A DNA stretch of 29,130 nucleotides, taken from a virus. The notes beneath the pieces are model-generated. The model was given only the letters and a program-made list of their open reading frames with translations. It did not search any database and was not told the origin of the DNA. Positions 14,882 to 21,493 of the stretch are shown here, piece after piece (within the stretch, counting starts at the first letter, position 1; every line of letters begins with the position of its first letter). The position numbers and the translations under genes were made by a program. The stretch is taken from positions 1 to 29,130 of the IMG/VR virus record IMGVR_UViG_3300047357_000385; one strand, given 5' to 3'.

Positions 14882-15487
14882 TTATGCTATGTTACCTAGG
14901 TCGTTGTTTACATCTGCTGAACTTTGGATGCCACCGTAATCTGTAACAGTAATAACACCACTTGATATGACTAAACTAACTGAACCAACGCCTGCTGTAG
15001 CAGTACCTGGTGTTACTTTTAGTGTTAGTGTATCTGCTGAATCATATTCATATTGATATTGACTATGATACTGTCCTACGAGTTTAATATCTACATCACC
15101 GGATCTCATGTATCTAGATGCTGATCCGCTATCACCAACTTCTACAAAAGTTGCAGTGTTGTTATCTGCTGTCCATGCTGTTGGGATATCAACTGTTACG
15201 CCAATAACTCTAGAGCCTGAAGTTACATTTGCTAAGTTTACAGTGCCGGTATCATATTCGAATTCGGTAGTAAAATGCTGTATTAGGTCACCACTTACAT
15301 CGTCAAGTTGTGCCTTAGTAATAGCATGTCCTGCTAGAGTAGCATTCGCAATGCTTACTTTTTGTAATGCATCTGTATTGTTGAAGAATGAAACGGCGTC
15401 CGATGTACCGCTGATATAAGAACCTTGTTTACCAAGTTCTACATTAGCGCCTACGCCCTTTAAGTTATATTTTTTTATGTCTGCCAC
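14882..15487 (-). CDS. Structural/surface protein, tandem copy 1 (201 aa)
   Basis: The start is GTG at 15487 (V/M-ADIKKYNLKG), supported by AGGAA 10 bases upstream and by the N-terminal match to copy 2. The protein is Thr/Ser/Gly/Val-rich and beta-like, without membrane segment. The N-terminal module (residues 5-70) is shared with the 179-residue neighbour; the C-terminal part is different. It heads the late structural unit, behind a late promoter at 15530-15537 with a leader of about 37 bases. Unlike the other unit heads it has both a leader and a ribosome binding site, as expected for an abundant virion protein. Confidence 0.75.
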   Translation of the reverse strand: MADIKKYNLKGVGANVELGKQGSYISGTSDAVSFFNNTDALQKVSIANATLAGHAITKAQLDDVSGDLIQHFTTEFEYDTGTVNLANVTSGSRVIGVTVDIPTAWTADNNTATFVEVGDSGSASRYMRSGDVDIKLVGQYHSQYQYEYDSADTLTLKVTPGTATAGVGSVSLVISSGVITVTDYGGIQSSADVNNDLGNIA

Positions 15488-15529
15488 GGTATTTGATTCC
15501 TGCTGATAGAGTTGTTGTTATGTTCTATA

Positions 15530-15537
15530 TATTTATC
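15530..15537 (-). promoter_or_regulatory. T4-type late promoter, GATAAATA, with normal leader
   Basis: On the minus strand GATAAATA stands 42 bases before the GTG start at 15487. Transcription would start near 15524, giving a leader of about 37 bases that contains AGGAA. This is the conventional arrangement and contrasts with the zero-leader boxes elsewhere on this strand. Confidence 0.7.
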
Positions 15538-15588
15538 AAAAAATTAAAATGTGTTAATCAAAAATATTATTATTGAGGTGTATTTGTA

Positions 15589-15596
15589 TATAAGTA
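15589..15596 (+). promoter_or_regulatory. Late-type promoter variant, TATAAGTA, 5 nt before ATG
   Basis: TATAAGTA is followed by CTTAT and the ATG at 15602. The box differs from TATAAATA at one base. The 5-nt distance equals that on the minus strand. The only purine-rich site (GAGGTG, about 15575-15580) lies upstream of the box and would not be in the transcript. Confidence 0.55.
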
Positions 15597-15601
15597 CTTA
15601 T

Positions 15602-15790
15602 ATGAATTTGATGGTTATAGACGAAAAATATTGCATTGTTGACAACGACACCGTCATAATGACTGCTAACAGCACAGAAGAGCTGTATAGCAAAGCACTA
15701 CAGATATTACATGCATTTGAGAGCCCTGTAACTAACACTGTTCCAACACCTGAACAAACACAACAAGCAATAGACTTACTAACAAGTTAA
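15602..15790 (+). CDS. Small unknown protein (62 aa), probably leaderless
   Basis: The start MNLMVIDEKY at 15602 is chosen because of its exact distance from the TATAAGTA box. An in-frame GTG at 15551 would add 17 hydrophobic residues and has no ribosome binding site. The protein begins with a beta-like segment (VIDEKYCIVDNDTVIM), then a helix, and ends in a TPEQTQQAIDLL helix. No family is recognised. It lies just before the strong promoter of the structured RNA and tRNA-Glu unit, and on the opposite strand to the late structural genes that start 65 bases away. Confidence 0.55.
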   Translation: MNLMVIDEKYCIVDNDTVIMTANSTEELYSKALQILHAFESPVTNTVPTPEQTQQAIDLLTS

Positions 15791-15797
15791 AAATAGG

Positions 15798-15826
15798 TTG
15801 ACATAACACCTACTTCTTAGTATAAT
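15798..15826 (+). promoter_or_regulatory. Perfect sigma-70 promoter for RNA/tRNA unit
   Basis: TTGACA (15798-15803), 17 bp, TATAAT (15821-15826). The predicted start is 15833, which is the A of an ATG. It would drive a structured RNA followed by tRNA-Glu. Confidence 0.88.
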
Positions 15827-15832
15827 ATGTGC

Positions 15833-15904
15833 ATGTTGCAAACTCGAGTGGTATTTCGTAAATTGGGTCAATCCCTAAGTGTACCGTTTGCAATAGATGT
15901 TTAA
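15833..15904 (+). CDS. Possible leaderless 23-codon leader peptide
   Basis: Starting with the A of the predicted +1 base, the frame ATG TTG CAA ACT ... GAT GTT TAA encodes MLQTRVVFRKLGQ and ends in SVPFAIDV. There is no ribosome binding site, so it could only be read as a leaderless message. The same bases can fold into a stem (TTGCAAAC with GTTTGCAA), so the region may be an RNA structure rather than a gene, or both. The placement of ATG at +1 is the same as at 1319. Low confidence as a protein. Confidence 0.3.
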   Translation: MLQTRVVFRKLGQSLSVPFAIDV

Positions 15905-16008
15905 TAGGGGTCTTATGACTCGGGTAAAGGACAGGTCTGCGAATGTATGCGGAGTTCACAATTTAGTTACAACTGGCGTAACGACTGCAGACCATCCTTC
16001 CAATTTAT
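15833..16008 (+). ncRNA. Unidentified structured RNA upstream of tRNA-Glu
   Basis: About 176 bases between a consensus promoter and the tRNA contain no convincing gene but several helices. TTGCAAAC (15836-15843) pairs with GTTTGCAA (15886-15893), continued inside by GGTA (15850-15853) with TACC (15882-15885), and TTGGG (15863-15867) with CCCTAA. GGTCTGC (15934-15940) pairs with GCAGACC (15987-15993), enclosing GTTAC AACTGGC GTAAC (15966-15982). It does not look like a second tRNA: there is no GGTTCGAAT-type T arm. A tRNA-linked stable RNA, as known from T4 (RNA C and D), is one comparison. I could not match it to any named RNA family. Confidence 0.5.
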
Positions 16009-16083
16009 GCTCCCTTCGTCTAGTGGTTAGGACACCGGGTTTTCATCTCGGCAACAGGAGTTCGACTCTCCTAGGGAGTACCA
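16009..16083 (+). tRNA. tRNA-Glu (anticodon UUC), CCA encoded
   Basis: The cloverleaf can be drawn in full. The acceptor stem is GCTCCCT (16009-16015) with AGGGAGT (16073-16079), with a G-U first pair. The D arm is GTCTAGTGGTTAGGAC. The anticodon arm is CCGGG TTTTCAT CTCGG, with anticodon TTC. The T arm is AGGAG TTCGACT CTCCT. The discriminator base is A, and CCA is encoded at 16081-16083. tRNA-Glu reads GAA/GAG; GAA is very common in this phage's acidic proteins, so the gene probably supports late translation. It is transcribed with the upstream structured RNA. Confidence 0.95.
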
Positions 16084-16088
16084 GTTAC

Positions 16089-16117
16089 TTGACATACTCG
16101 TTGTGTTAGTTTATAAT
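16089..16117 (+). promoter_or_regulatory. Perfect sigma-70 promoter for uvdE
   Basis: TTGACA (16089-16094), 17 bp, TATAAT (16112-16117), starting 5 bases after the tRNA CCA. The predicted start near 16124 gives a 21-base leader with GGTAGGTAA before the ATG at 16145. Confidence 0.88.
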
Positions 16118-16144
16118 AACACTTTTACTACAGGTAGGTAATAT

Positions 16145-17191
16145 ATGTTCGACAATGATTTACAACGCATCGGTTTTTGCTGTAAGTATCTAGACCCAGA
16201 TCAATCGCAGAAACCCAAAGTACTAAAAGAAATACAACAAAATTTTACAGAGCGACAAACTACTGTTACATGGCTTAATAGACAAGACAAGGCTGTAGCA
16301 GAAGAGCGTATGCTTGACATTGCAACACACAACATGCAAAGTGCATACAACCTTGTTGAATATGTTAGTACCTTACCCGAAAATCGTAGAATGGTTAGAC
16401 TAGGTAGCAATCAGTTACCTGCCGCTACACATGAAAATTGGTCATACCTATGGCAAGACCCTACTAATGTTAAGATGTTAGAAGAAGGTTTTGCTAAAGT
16501 AGGCCAACTTGCTAGAGACAAAGATGTTCGTCTCAGTTTTCATCCAGGTCAGTTTTGTGTACTTGCCAGTGATAGGCCAGATGTTGTTGAACGCAGTATT
16601 GACGAGTTTGAGTATCATGTTAACATGGCAAGGTGGATGGGCTATGGCAAAGAGTTCCAAGACTTTAAGATTAATGTGCATGTATCCGGCAGGCTAGGTG
16701 CAGAAGGTCTTATCAAAGTATTGCCTCGTTTGTCACCCGAGGCACTAAATACAATTACGATCGAGAATGACGAGATGTGCTGGGGACTTGACGAGAGTCT
16801 CAAACTAGTAGACCATGTAGCACTTGTCCTTGACATACACCACCACTGGATTAGAGATGAAGAATACATACAACCACAAGATGACCGTGTTAAAGCAGTT
16901 ATCGACAGTTGGCGTGGAGTTCGCCCTGCTATGCATTACAGTTACAGTCGTGACGAGCATTTACCTAATACTAACGATACCCACACTCGTATGCATGATA
17001 TCGTGGGATTACTTGAAGAAGGTCACAAGAAGCAGAAGTTGAGAGCTCATTCAGATTATTTCCCTAACTATGATGCTAATGCATGGGCACTGAGCTTTTG
17101 GTCTCAGTTTGATATTCAGTGTGAGGCTAAGGCTAAGAACCTAGCAAGTGAGCAACTGTACAATCAGGCTATGAGAATGAATGAAAGTTAA
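16145..17191 (+). CDS. uvdE: UV damage endonuclease UvdE-type (348 aa)
   Basis: UvdE is a TIM-barrel, metal-dependent endonuclease that nicks DNA 5' of UV photoproducts and starts alternative excision repair. The characteristic blocks are present: RLGSNQLPA (86-94), LSFHPGQFCVLAS (130-142; family SxHPGQF), NVHVSG (177-182), ITIENDE (204-210; family ENDD/E metal ligands), VLDIHHHW (228-235; family DxHHH), and HYSYSRDEH. Length is near the usual 300 residues with a short C-terminal addition. The gene has its own consensus promoter and ribosome binding site, so early expression is likely. T4 itself solves the same problem with the unrelated DenV. The end overlaps the next gene by 11 bases. Confidence 0.9.
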   Translation: MFDNDLQRIGFCCKYLDPDQSQKPKVLKEIQQNFTERQTTVTWLNRQDKAVAEERMLDIATHNMQSAYNLVEYVSTLPENRRMVRLGSNQLPAATHENWSYLWQDPTNVKMLEEGFAKVGQLARDKDVRLSFHPGQFCVLASDRPDVVERSIDEFEYHVNMARWMGYGKEFQDFKINVHVSGRLGAEGLIKVLPRLSPEALNTITIENDEMCWGLDESLKLVDHVALVLDIHHHWIRDEEYIQPQDDRVKAVIDSWRGVRPAMHYSYSRDEHLPNTNDTHTRMHDIVGLLEEGHKKQKLRAHSDYFPNYDANAWALSFWSQFDIQCEAKAKNLASEQLYNQAMRMNES

Positions 17192-18455
17192 AGTATTTGA
17201 AGCAGTAGTACAACCAGTACAAACAGAACAGGGCGTTACTCTACTAATGGGTCGCTCTGTTGATCTGTATGTGTTGTTTAACAATCAAGATATATTTGAA
17301 TTTGTTCCAGAACCATCTGAGGCAGACATTGTGCCAATGATGTACGATAATGATTTAGATATAAATGTTGTATTTGAACAGTGTGCAAAGCACTTCAATA
17401 AAAATCAAGTGTCGGTGAACATTTCATCATTAATGCACATAGATGAAGTTACTATGTCTGACATAACAGTGTTTGTTGAAAGTTTAGATAGTGTCGAACA
17501 TCCTTTTAGAAAACTAATTCATCTACATAACGACATCGAACTTCGCGATAACAAAGACAGTCATCATAGTTTTGTATACACTGATTTCTTGTTTAACAGA
17601 TCGCATGTGTTGCATTTTGACAATAATTTTGTAGCAGAAAAATGGCCTACAATAACAAATTTTAATCACTGGTACAACAATTTTATTGAAGAGTTTCCTG
17701 AAAGCATTTATGGTCTTACACCAGATGCAGATATAGTACCTAAACTAAACAGGTACAGACTACTACACAAAAGTCGTATTGAGTTGACTGGAAAAATGTT
17801 TGTTACACCAAGTATAACACGCAGAGGTTCTGATGAAGTTCATGCTAAGTCTATGAGGAATGTTGCTAGGAGAGAACTAAACTCGTTCCTTTATGATTAT
17901 CAAGGATACATAGGAGACATGACACAAGGTGCTACACTAATACCTAACTACTCTCTAGAAGATGAGTTTGCTGTATTAGGAGTAAGAGGATATGGATTCT
18001 CTCCACCACATAACGATTTTTACGATACTTCTGTGTTAAGCATTTATATTGAAACATTATTATACTTAGATGCTATGAAAACTAAACTTATAACTGAAAA
18101 AACACTTACGCCAATGTGCAAAGGTCATTTTATAATGCCGCTTGGTTTTCCAGGAACTATAGAATTATTAAAACAAGAATATAAATTTAAATTCCCTGAT
18201 TGGATTGATTACAGTTACGATTCTATTCCGCTAGTTGCAGAAGTAAGCGATGCAGTATCAACAAAGACCTTTTTAAAAAGTGATAGGTGGGAATCATACA
18301 AGTCTTGTGTAAAAGAAGTACTTGCACTAGGAACGGACCATTTGTATGATTTGAAAAAAAGTTATGTAAACATCTTATTACACAATAGAAGCATAATGCG
18401 TGACCATGGACAAAAGTACGGTGTTCACGATGCAGTAGAAGAGATAATGTCATGA
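17181..18455 (+). CDS. Glycosyltransferase-like protein with ITEKT block (424 aa)
   Basis: The C-terminal third contains LITEKTLTPMCKGHFIM...PGTIELLK (about 303-331) followed by DYSYDSIP. This layout (TEKxxxP, then GHPF/FI, G-x-PG, then DESYD) recurs in uncharacterised marine phage proteins and resembles the nucleotide-binding half of GT-B/fucosyltransferase-like enzymes. Residues 1-250 have no recognisable motif. A comparable LITEKCLKGFVLGLPS block is in the minus-strand protein at 22834-24033, so the two may be distant relatives. Start overlaps uvdE by 11 bases; stop overlaps the next glycosyltransferase. A role in making or changing a surface glycan is inferred. Confidence 0.6.
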   Translation: MKVKVFEAVVQPVQTEQGVTLLMGRSVDLYVLFNNQDIFEFVPEPSEADIVPMMYDNDLDINVVFEQCAKHFNKNQVSVNISSLMHIDEVTMSDITVFVESLDSVEHPFRKLIHLHNDIELRDNKDSHHSFVYTDFLFNRSHVLHFDNNFVAEKWPTITNFNHWYNNFIEEFPESIYGLTPDADIVPKLNRYRLLHKSRIELTGKMFVTPSITRRGSDEVHAKSMRNVARRELNSFLYDYQGYIGDMTQGATLIPNYSLEDEFAVLGVRGYGFSPPHNDFYDTSVLSIYIETLLYLDAMKTKLITEKTLTPMCKGHFIMPLGFPGTIELLKQEYKFKFPDWIDYSYDSIPLVAEVSDAVSTKTFLKSDRWESYKSCVKEVLALGTDHLYDLKKSYVNILLHNRSIMRDHGQKYGVHDAVEEIMS

Positions 18456-19153
18456 ACATTTTAGTGTGCAAAAATTATACAATCAACGATCACACTAAGT
18501 GGTACAATGATAGAACTAACGAACAGAATTTAGAAAGTAATTACACTGGTATGGAAAAACTATGTGTTGCTAGTGCAGAAGAACACATACAAAATTTAGA
18601 CAAAGTAAAAGTGTTTAGAGGTGAAGCAGACAACATCAGAGATGTATTTAAAAAGAACTTTTACGAAATATATGAACTGTGGAAAGAAGGACATAATATT
18701 TTATATGCTGATCTTGATGTACTATTTGTAAAGCAAGTTAATTACTTTGACCAGATTAACAAGTTTGCAATGTTCAACTTAACTGACCCTACCTCAACAA
18801 GAGATGACTTTTACAATGTAGAGTTTGAACACTTTTTTAATTGTGGTATTAGATACTACCCAAAAGATATGAACCAAAGTGTTTGGGACCTAGGCATAGA
18901 GATGGTTGAAAATTGGAATCCTGATAGATGGGATAGTGAACAAATTATATACAATGCTATGATGTTCTCACAAGACATCAAGTTAGCAGAAATACTCAAA
19001 CCTTGGTTAGCATATCAAATGCTTACAGGCGGTCCTCAAGACTATAGACATAACAAAATAAATTTGTCTGATGCTAGAGCAATACATTTGCATGGCAGTC
19101 GTGATAGTGGAGATAGATTGCAGACAATGCAAAGGTTACGAACTTCCACCTAG
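18452..19153 (+). CDS. GT-A fold glycosyltransferase with DxD motif (233 aa)
   Basis: ILYADLDVLFVK (83-94) contains the Asp-Leu-Asp metal and nucleotide-sugar motif preceded by a hydrophobic strand, as in GT8/GT77-type nucleotide-diphospho-sugar transferases. NCGIRYYPK follows about 40 residues later, matching the 'N-x-G' acceptor-side element, then WDSEQIIYN, the conserved D/E-Q element. The protein lacks a signal peptide and acts in the cytoplasm. Its start overlaps the preceding gene by 4 bases (ATGA), so the two probably make one pathway. Acceptor and sugar are unknown. Confidence 0.78.
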   Translation: MNILVCKNYTINDHTKWYNDRTNEQNLESNYTGMEKLCVASAEEHIQNLDKVKVFRGEADNIRDVFKKNFYEIYELWKEGHNILYADLDVLFVKQVNYFDQINKFAMFNLTDPTSTRDDFYNVEFEHFFNCGIRYYPKDMNQSVWDLGIEMVENWNPDRWDSEQIIYNAMMFSQDIKLAEILKPWLAYQMLTGGPQDYRHNKINLSDARAIHLHGSRDSGDRLQTMQRLRTST

Positions 19154-19371
19154 AATTAACGGTGAGTTCCTATGTTAGTAAAACTTCAGGGCCCTGTTGT
19201 TTCTACTAAAAATGTTGGCACAGTCATTGTGTTCTCCTGGAACTATATAGCGTATTCTTAGAGGGACGCATTACTTTTAACTTGCTAGACTTTAATTTCT
19301 GTCCAACGCTTTTATTTAACTCTATACGCAGAAAAGTGTGGGAAAACAGGCTTTTTTACCGCAAATAAGTG
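19154..19371 (+). other. Gene-free segment with a branched RNA-like fold
   Basis: This stretch holds no ORF of normal size. Its first part can fold into a three-way junction. P1 is AGTTCC (19165-19170) with GGAACT (19239-19244). P2 is TTAGTAAAAC (19175-19184) with GTTTCTACTAA (19199-19209), capped by CAG GGCC CTG (19187-19196). P3 is CACA (19219-19222) with TGTG (19228-19231). A 29-codon ORF from ATG 19172 (MLVKLQGPVV...) preceded by GGTGAG lies in the same bases. The second part (19260-19371) is pyrimidine-rich with a T6 tract near 19352 and no structure I can defend. No riboswitch family was recognised. Confidence 0.4.
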
Positions 19372-19400
19372 TTGACAGGTGGGTTAACATAGTATATAAT
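19372..19400 (+). promoter_or_regulatory. Perfect sigma-70 promoter
   Basis: TTGACA (19372-19377), 17 bp, TATAAT (19395-19400). The predicted start near 19407 leaves a 24-base leader with GAGG at 19422-19425 before the ATG at 19431. Confidence 0.87.
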
Positions 19401-19430
19401 AGTAGAATACAAATTAAAAACGAGGATTAT

Positions 19431-19721
19431 ATGTTATTTGATAAGCCGTTAAAAAGTGGTGAAGTAATTACAACTAAATTAGTATCTGGCGAAGAACTAA
19501 TATCACGATTTGAAAAACAAGAAGGCGATACACTTACTTTAAGCAAAGTTGTTGTATTAGCACCAGGACAACAGGGTATTGGAATGGTACCGTGGTTAAT
19601 GAGTGCAGAGCCTAAGCATGTTGACATTAACATGACAACAGTATTAACATACGCTGTAACTCAAAAAGAAATTGCAGATAAGTATACTGAAATGACCTCG
19701 AGCATTCAGCTCATCAAGTAA
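19431..19721 (+). CDS. Small Sm/Hfq-like protein (96 aa)
   Basis: The start MLFDKPLKSGEV is chosen because GAGG lies 5 bases upstream; an ATG at 19338 would precede the promoter. The order of predicted strands (EVITTKLVSGEELISRF, TLTLSKVVVLA, GIGMVPWLMSA, VDINMTTVLTYAVT) with a short C-terminal helix resembles the Sm-like fold, and similar small proteins occur in marine T4-like phages. Sm-like proteins form rings that bind RNA. The strong early promoter and the neighbouring RNA structures fit an RNA-related role, but the fold call is by eye and needs testing. Confidence 0.55.
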   Translation: MLFDKPLKSGEVITTKLVSGEELISRFEKQEGDTLTLSKVVVLAPGQQGIGMVPWLMSAEPKHVDINMTTVLTYAVTQKEIADKYTEMTSSIQLIK

Positions 19722-19758
19722 ATTTACGCCAAGTGCGAATATTAGTGGGGGGCTTGAT

Positions 19759-20388
19759 ATGAAAGATCATTTATATGCTGCATCATTTGCAGGATTGCTA
19801 GTTTGGGGCATTGTAGGATTTACCAATTCTATAATGACCGAGAAACAAGAACAAGCATACTATCCTATTGCAATTCCAGAAAGTGTAACTGTCGTGGAGA
19901 CAGTTGAGCAAGTAGAAATTGATGTAGACGAAATGCATTGTCTTGCTAAAAACATTTATTTTGAAGCAAGGGGAGAATCTACTAAAGGTAAAATTGCAGT
20001 TGCAAATGTTACCATGAACAGAGTAGATAGTCCAAAGTATCCTAATACAATTTGCGGTGTAGTGTATCAAGCAAAGCATTCTAAGTGGTGGTTAGAACAT
20101 CACAACAGACTAGTTCCTATTAGGAATCAATGTCAATTTAGTTGGTACTGCGATGGCAAGTCAGATACACTTTACTTAACAGATAGTAAAGGTAGAGTTA
20201 TCAGACGCAATATGGAATCTTGGTTAGAGAGTATTAACATTGCCGAAGATGCTATTCGTGGTAACCTCAACTCAGTTATACCAACCAACGCATTATGGTA
20301 TCATGCAGATTTTGTACAGCCTTATTGGAGTACACATTACAAAAAGGTTGAGAAAGTAGGTGCTCATATATTTTATACATCAACTTAA
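19759..20388 (+). CDS. SleB/CwlJ-type cell wall hydrolase (209 aa), signal-anchored lysin
   Basis: CLAKNIYFEARGES (61-74) is the catalytic block of the SleB/CwlJ hydrolase family, with Glu69 as the likely active residue. ANVTMNRVDSPKYPNTICGVVYQ and NQCQFSWYCDGK follow in the usual family order, and NALWYHADFVQPYW closes the domain. These enzymes cut peptidoglycan, and in marine phages the family is a common endolysin. A hydrophobic helix at about residues 7-24 (AASFAGLLVWGIVGFTNS) could be a signal anchor that delivers the enzyme to the periplasm without a classic holin. GGGGGG precedes the start. Confidence 0.85.
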   Translation: MKDHLYAASFAGLLVWGIVGFTNSIMTEKQEQAYYPIAIPESVTVVETVEQVEIDVDEMHCLAKNIYFEARGESTKGKIAVANVTMNRVDSPKYPNTICGVVYQAKHSKWWLEHHNRLVPIRNQCQFSWYCDGKSDTLYLTDSKGRVIRRNMESWLESINIAEDAIRGNLNSVIPTNALWYHADFVQPYWSTHYKKVEKVGAHIFYTST

Positions 20389-20399
20389 TGGAATGAATA

Positions 20400-20963
20400 A
20401 TGTCATTACATAGATCCAATTGGTTACCTAAGATAGTCAAACAGCATCTAGGCGAAGTAAACACTGCCATCGAAGTTGGTGTGTGGCAAGGTGACTACAG
20501 TAGAGAAATTATACAAAAACTAGAACCCAAAATATTTGTTGGCGTAGATCCTTACGAGTTTAGAGAGGACTATGCTGACACACCTGACCCTAATGTTTTT
20601 AGTGAGCAAAAGAAGTTAGACAATTTATTTCTCAGCACACAAGAAAAACTAAACAGCATGGGTCATACACTTCTAAGAAGCACAGGCATAGATGCCGCAG
20701 GATTGTTTGGCGACAACAGCCTAGACTTTGTGTACATAGATGGTGATCATTCATATGACTTTGTGTCTAAAGATATTAAAGCATGGTGGCCAAAAATTAG
20801 AAGTGGTGGTATACTGAGCGGACACGATTACTGCTGGGGACACAGACCACGCAATATTCCGTTTGGTGTCATGGAGGCAGTTGACGAACATATTAGTAAC
20901 TACAATTTAGAAATGGATAAAACAGACGAAGAATTTGCTACATGGTGGACTATTAAACCATAA
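20400..20963 (+). CDS. SAM-dependent methyltransferase, class I (187 aa)
   Basis: AIEVGVWQGDYS (23-34) is motif I, binding S-adenosylmethionine; IFVGVDPYE (45-53) carries the acidic residue after strand 2; LDFVYIDGDHSYDFVSKDI (around 114-132) is motif IV of the Methyltransf_24 type, and GGILSGHDYCW follows. These cytoplasmic enzymes often methylate sugars or small molecules; those with the YIDGDHSY motif are often found in glycan clusters. Neighbouring glycosyltransferases and a sulfotransferase suggest a glycan or lipid target. GGAATG before the ATG is a weak ribosome binding site. Confidence 0.85.
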   Translation: MSLHRSNWLPKIVKQHLGEVNTAIEVGVWQGDYSREIIQKLEPKIFVGVDPYEFREDYADTPDPNVFSEQKKLDNLFLSTQEKLNSMGHTLLRSTGIDAAGLFGDNSLDFVYIDGDHSYDFVSKDIKAWWPKIRSGGILSGHDYCWGHRPRNIPFGVMEAVDEHISNYNLEMDKTDEEFATWWTIKP

Positions 20964-20971
20964 CTTAATAT

Positions 20972-20979
20972 CATAAATA
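20972..20979 (+). promoter_or_regulatory. T4-type late promoter, CATAAATA
   Basis: CATAAATA lies 45 bases before the nuclease start. Transcription would begin near 20985, leaving a 32-base leader with GGGAGAAAC, a good ribosome binding site. This is a normal leadered late arrangement in a gap between genes. Confidence 0.6.
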
Positions 20980-21016
20980 CTCGTACATAGGTAACAGTAC
21001 AAACAGGGAGAAACAC

Positions 21017-21490
21017 ATGTACGAGTATAAAGCGAATGTCGTCAAAATTGTTGACGGCGACACCGTCGATGTAAATATCGACTTAGGGTTTGGTGTTTGG
21101 ATGATGGACGAAAGAGTTCGCATCATGGGCATTGATACACCCGAATCAAGAACCAGGGATAAAGTAGAAAAACTTTTTGGCTTGGCAGCAAAAACAAAAT
21201 TAAAAGAAATACTAGGTAAGTCTTGCATACTTAAAACTCAGATTGCCAGAGATGGTGAAGATATGAGAGGTAAGTTTGGTAGAGTACTTGGTGACTTTAT
21301 AGCACTAGACGGTCGTATGGCAACAGACATATTAGTCGAAGAAGGACATGCAGTAGCATACTTCGGTGGCAGTAAAGAAGAAGTTCAAGCAAAGCATATG
21401 GTTAATAGAGATAAGTTATTGCGTGAAAAAGTTATACCTAAAGCAGAGTATGACAAAGCCGTTAAGTTAATGGAAAAGAAAAAGAAGTAG
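21017..21490 (+). CDS. Thermonuclease (SNase family, 157 aa)
   Basis: ANVVKIVDGDTVDVNIDLGFG opens the OB-fold with the calcium-binding DGDT. RIMGIDTPES corresponds to the R...DTPE element (catalytic Arg and Glu, eight residues apart), and FGRVLGDF supplies the second catalytic Arg in the position of YGR of staphylococcal nuclease. GHAVAYFGGS closes the core. Such nucleases cut DNA and RNA; without a signal peptide this one would act in the infected cell, perhaps on host DNA or in phage DNA processing. The Lys-rich tail (KLMEKKKK) may aid nucleic-acid binding. GGGAG precedes the start. Confidence 0.9.
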   Translation: MYEYKANVVKIVDGDTVDVNIDLGFGVWMMDERVRIMGIDTPESRTRDKVEKLFGLAAKTKLKEILGKSCILKTQIARDGEDMRGKFGRVLGDFIALDGRMATDILVEEGHAVAYFGGSKEEVQAKHMVNRDKLLREKVIPKAEYDKAVKLMEKKKK

Positions 21491-21493
21491 AAA

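Noticed and set aside
15897-16109. 70-codon frame across the tRNA
   Set aside because: It runs through the complete tRNA-Glu and part of the structured RNA, with no ribosome binding site.
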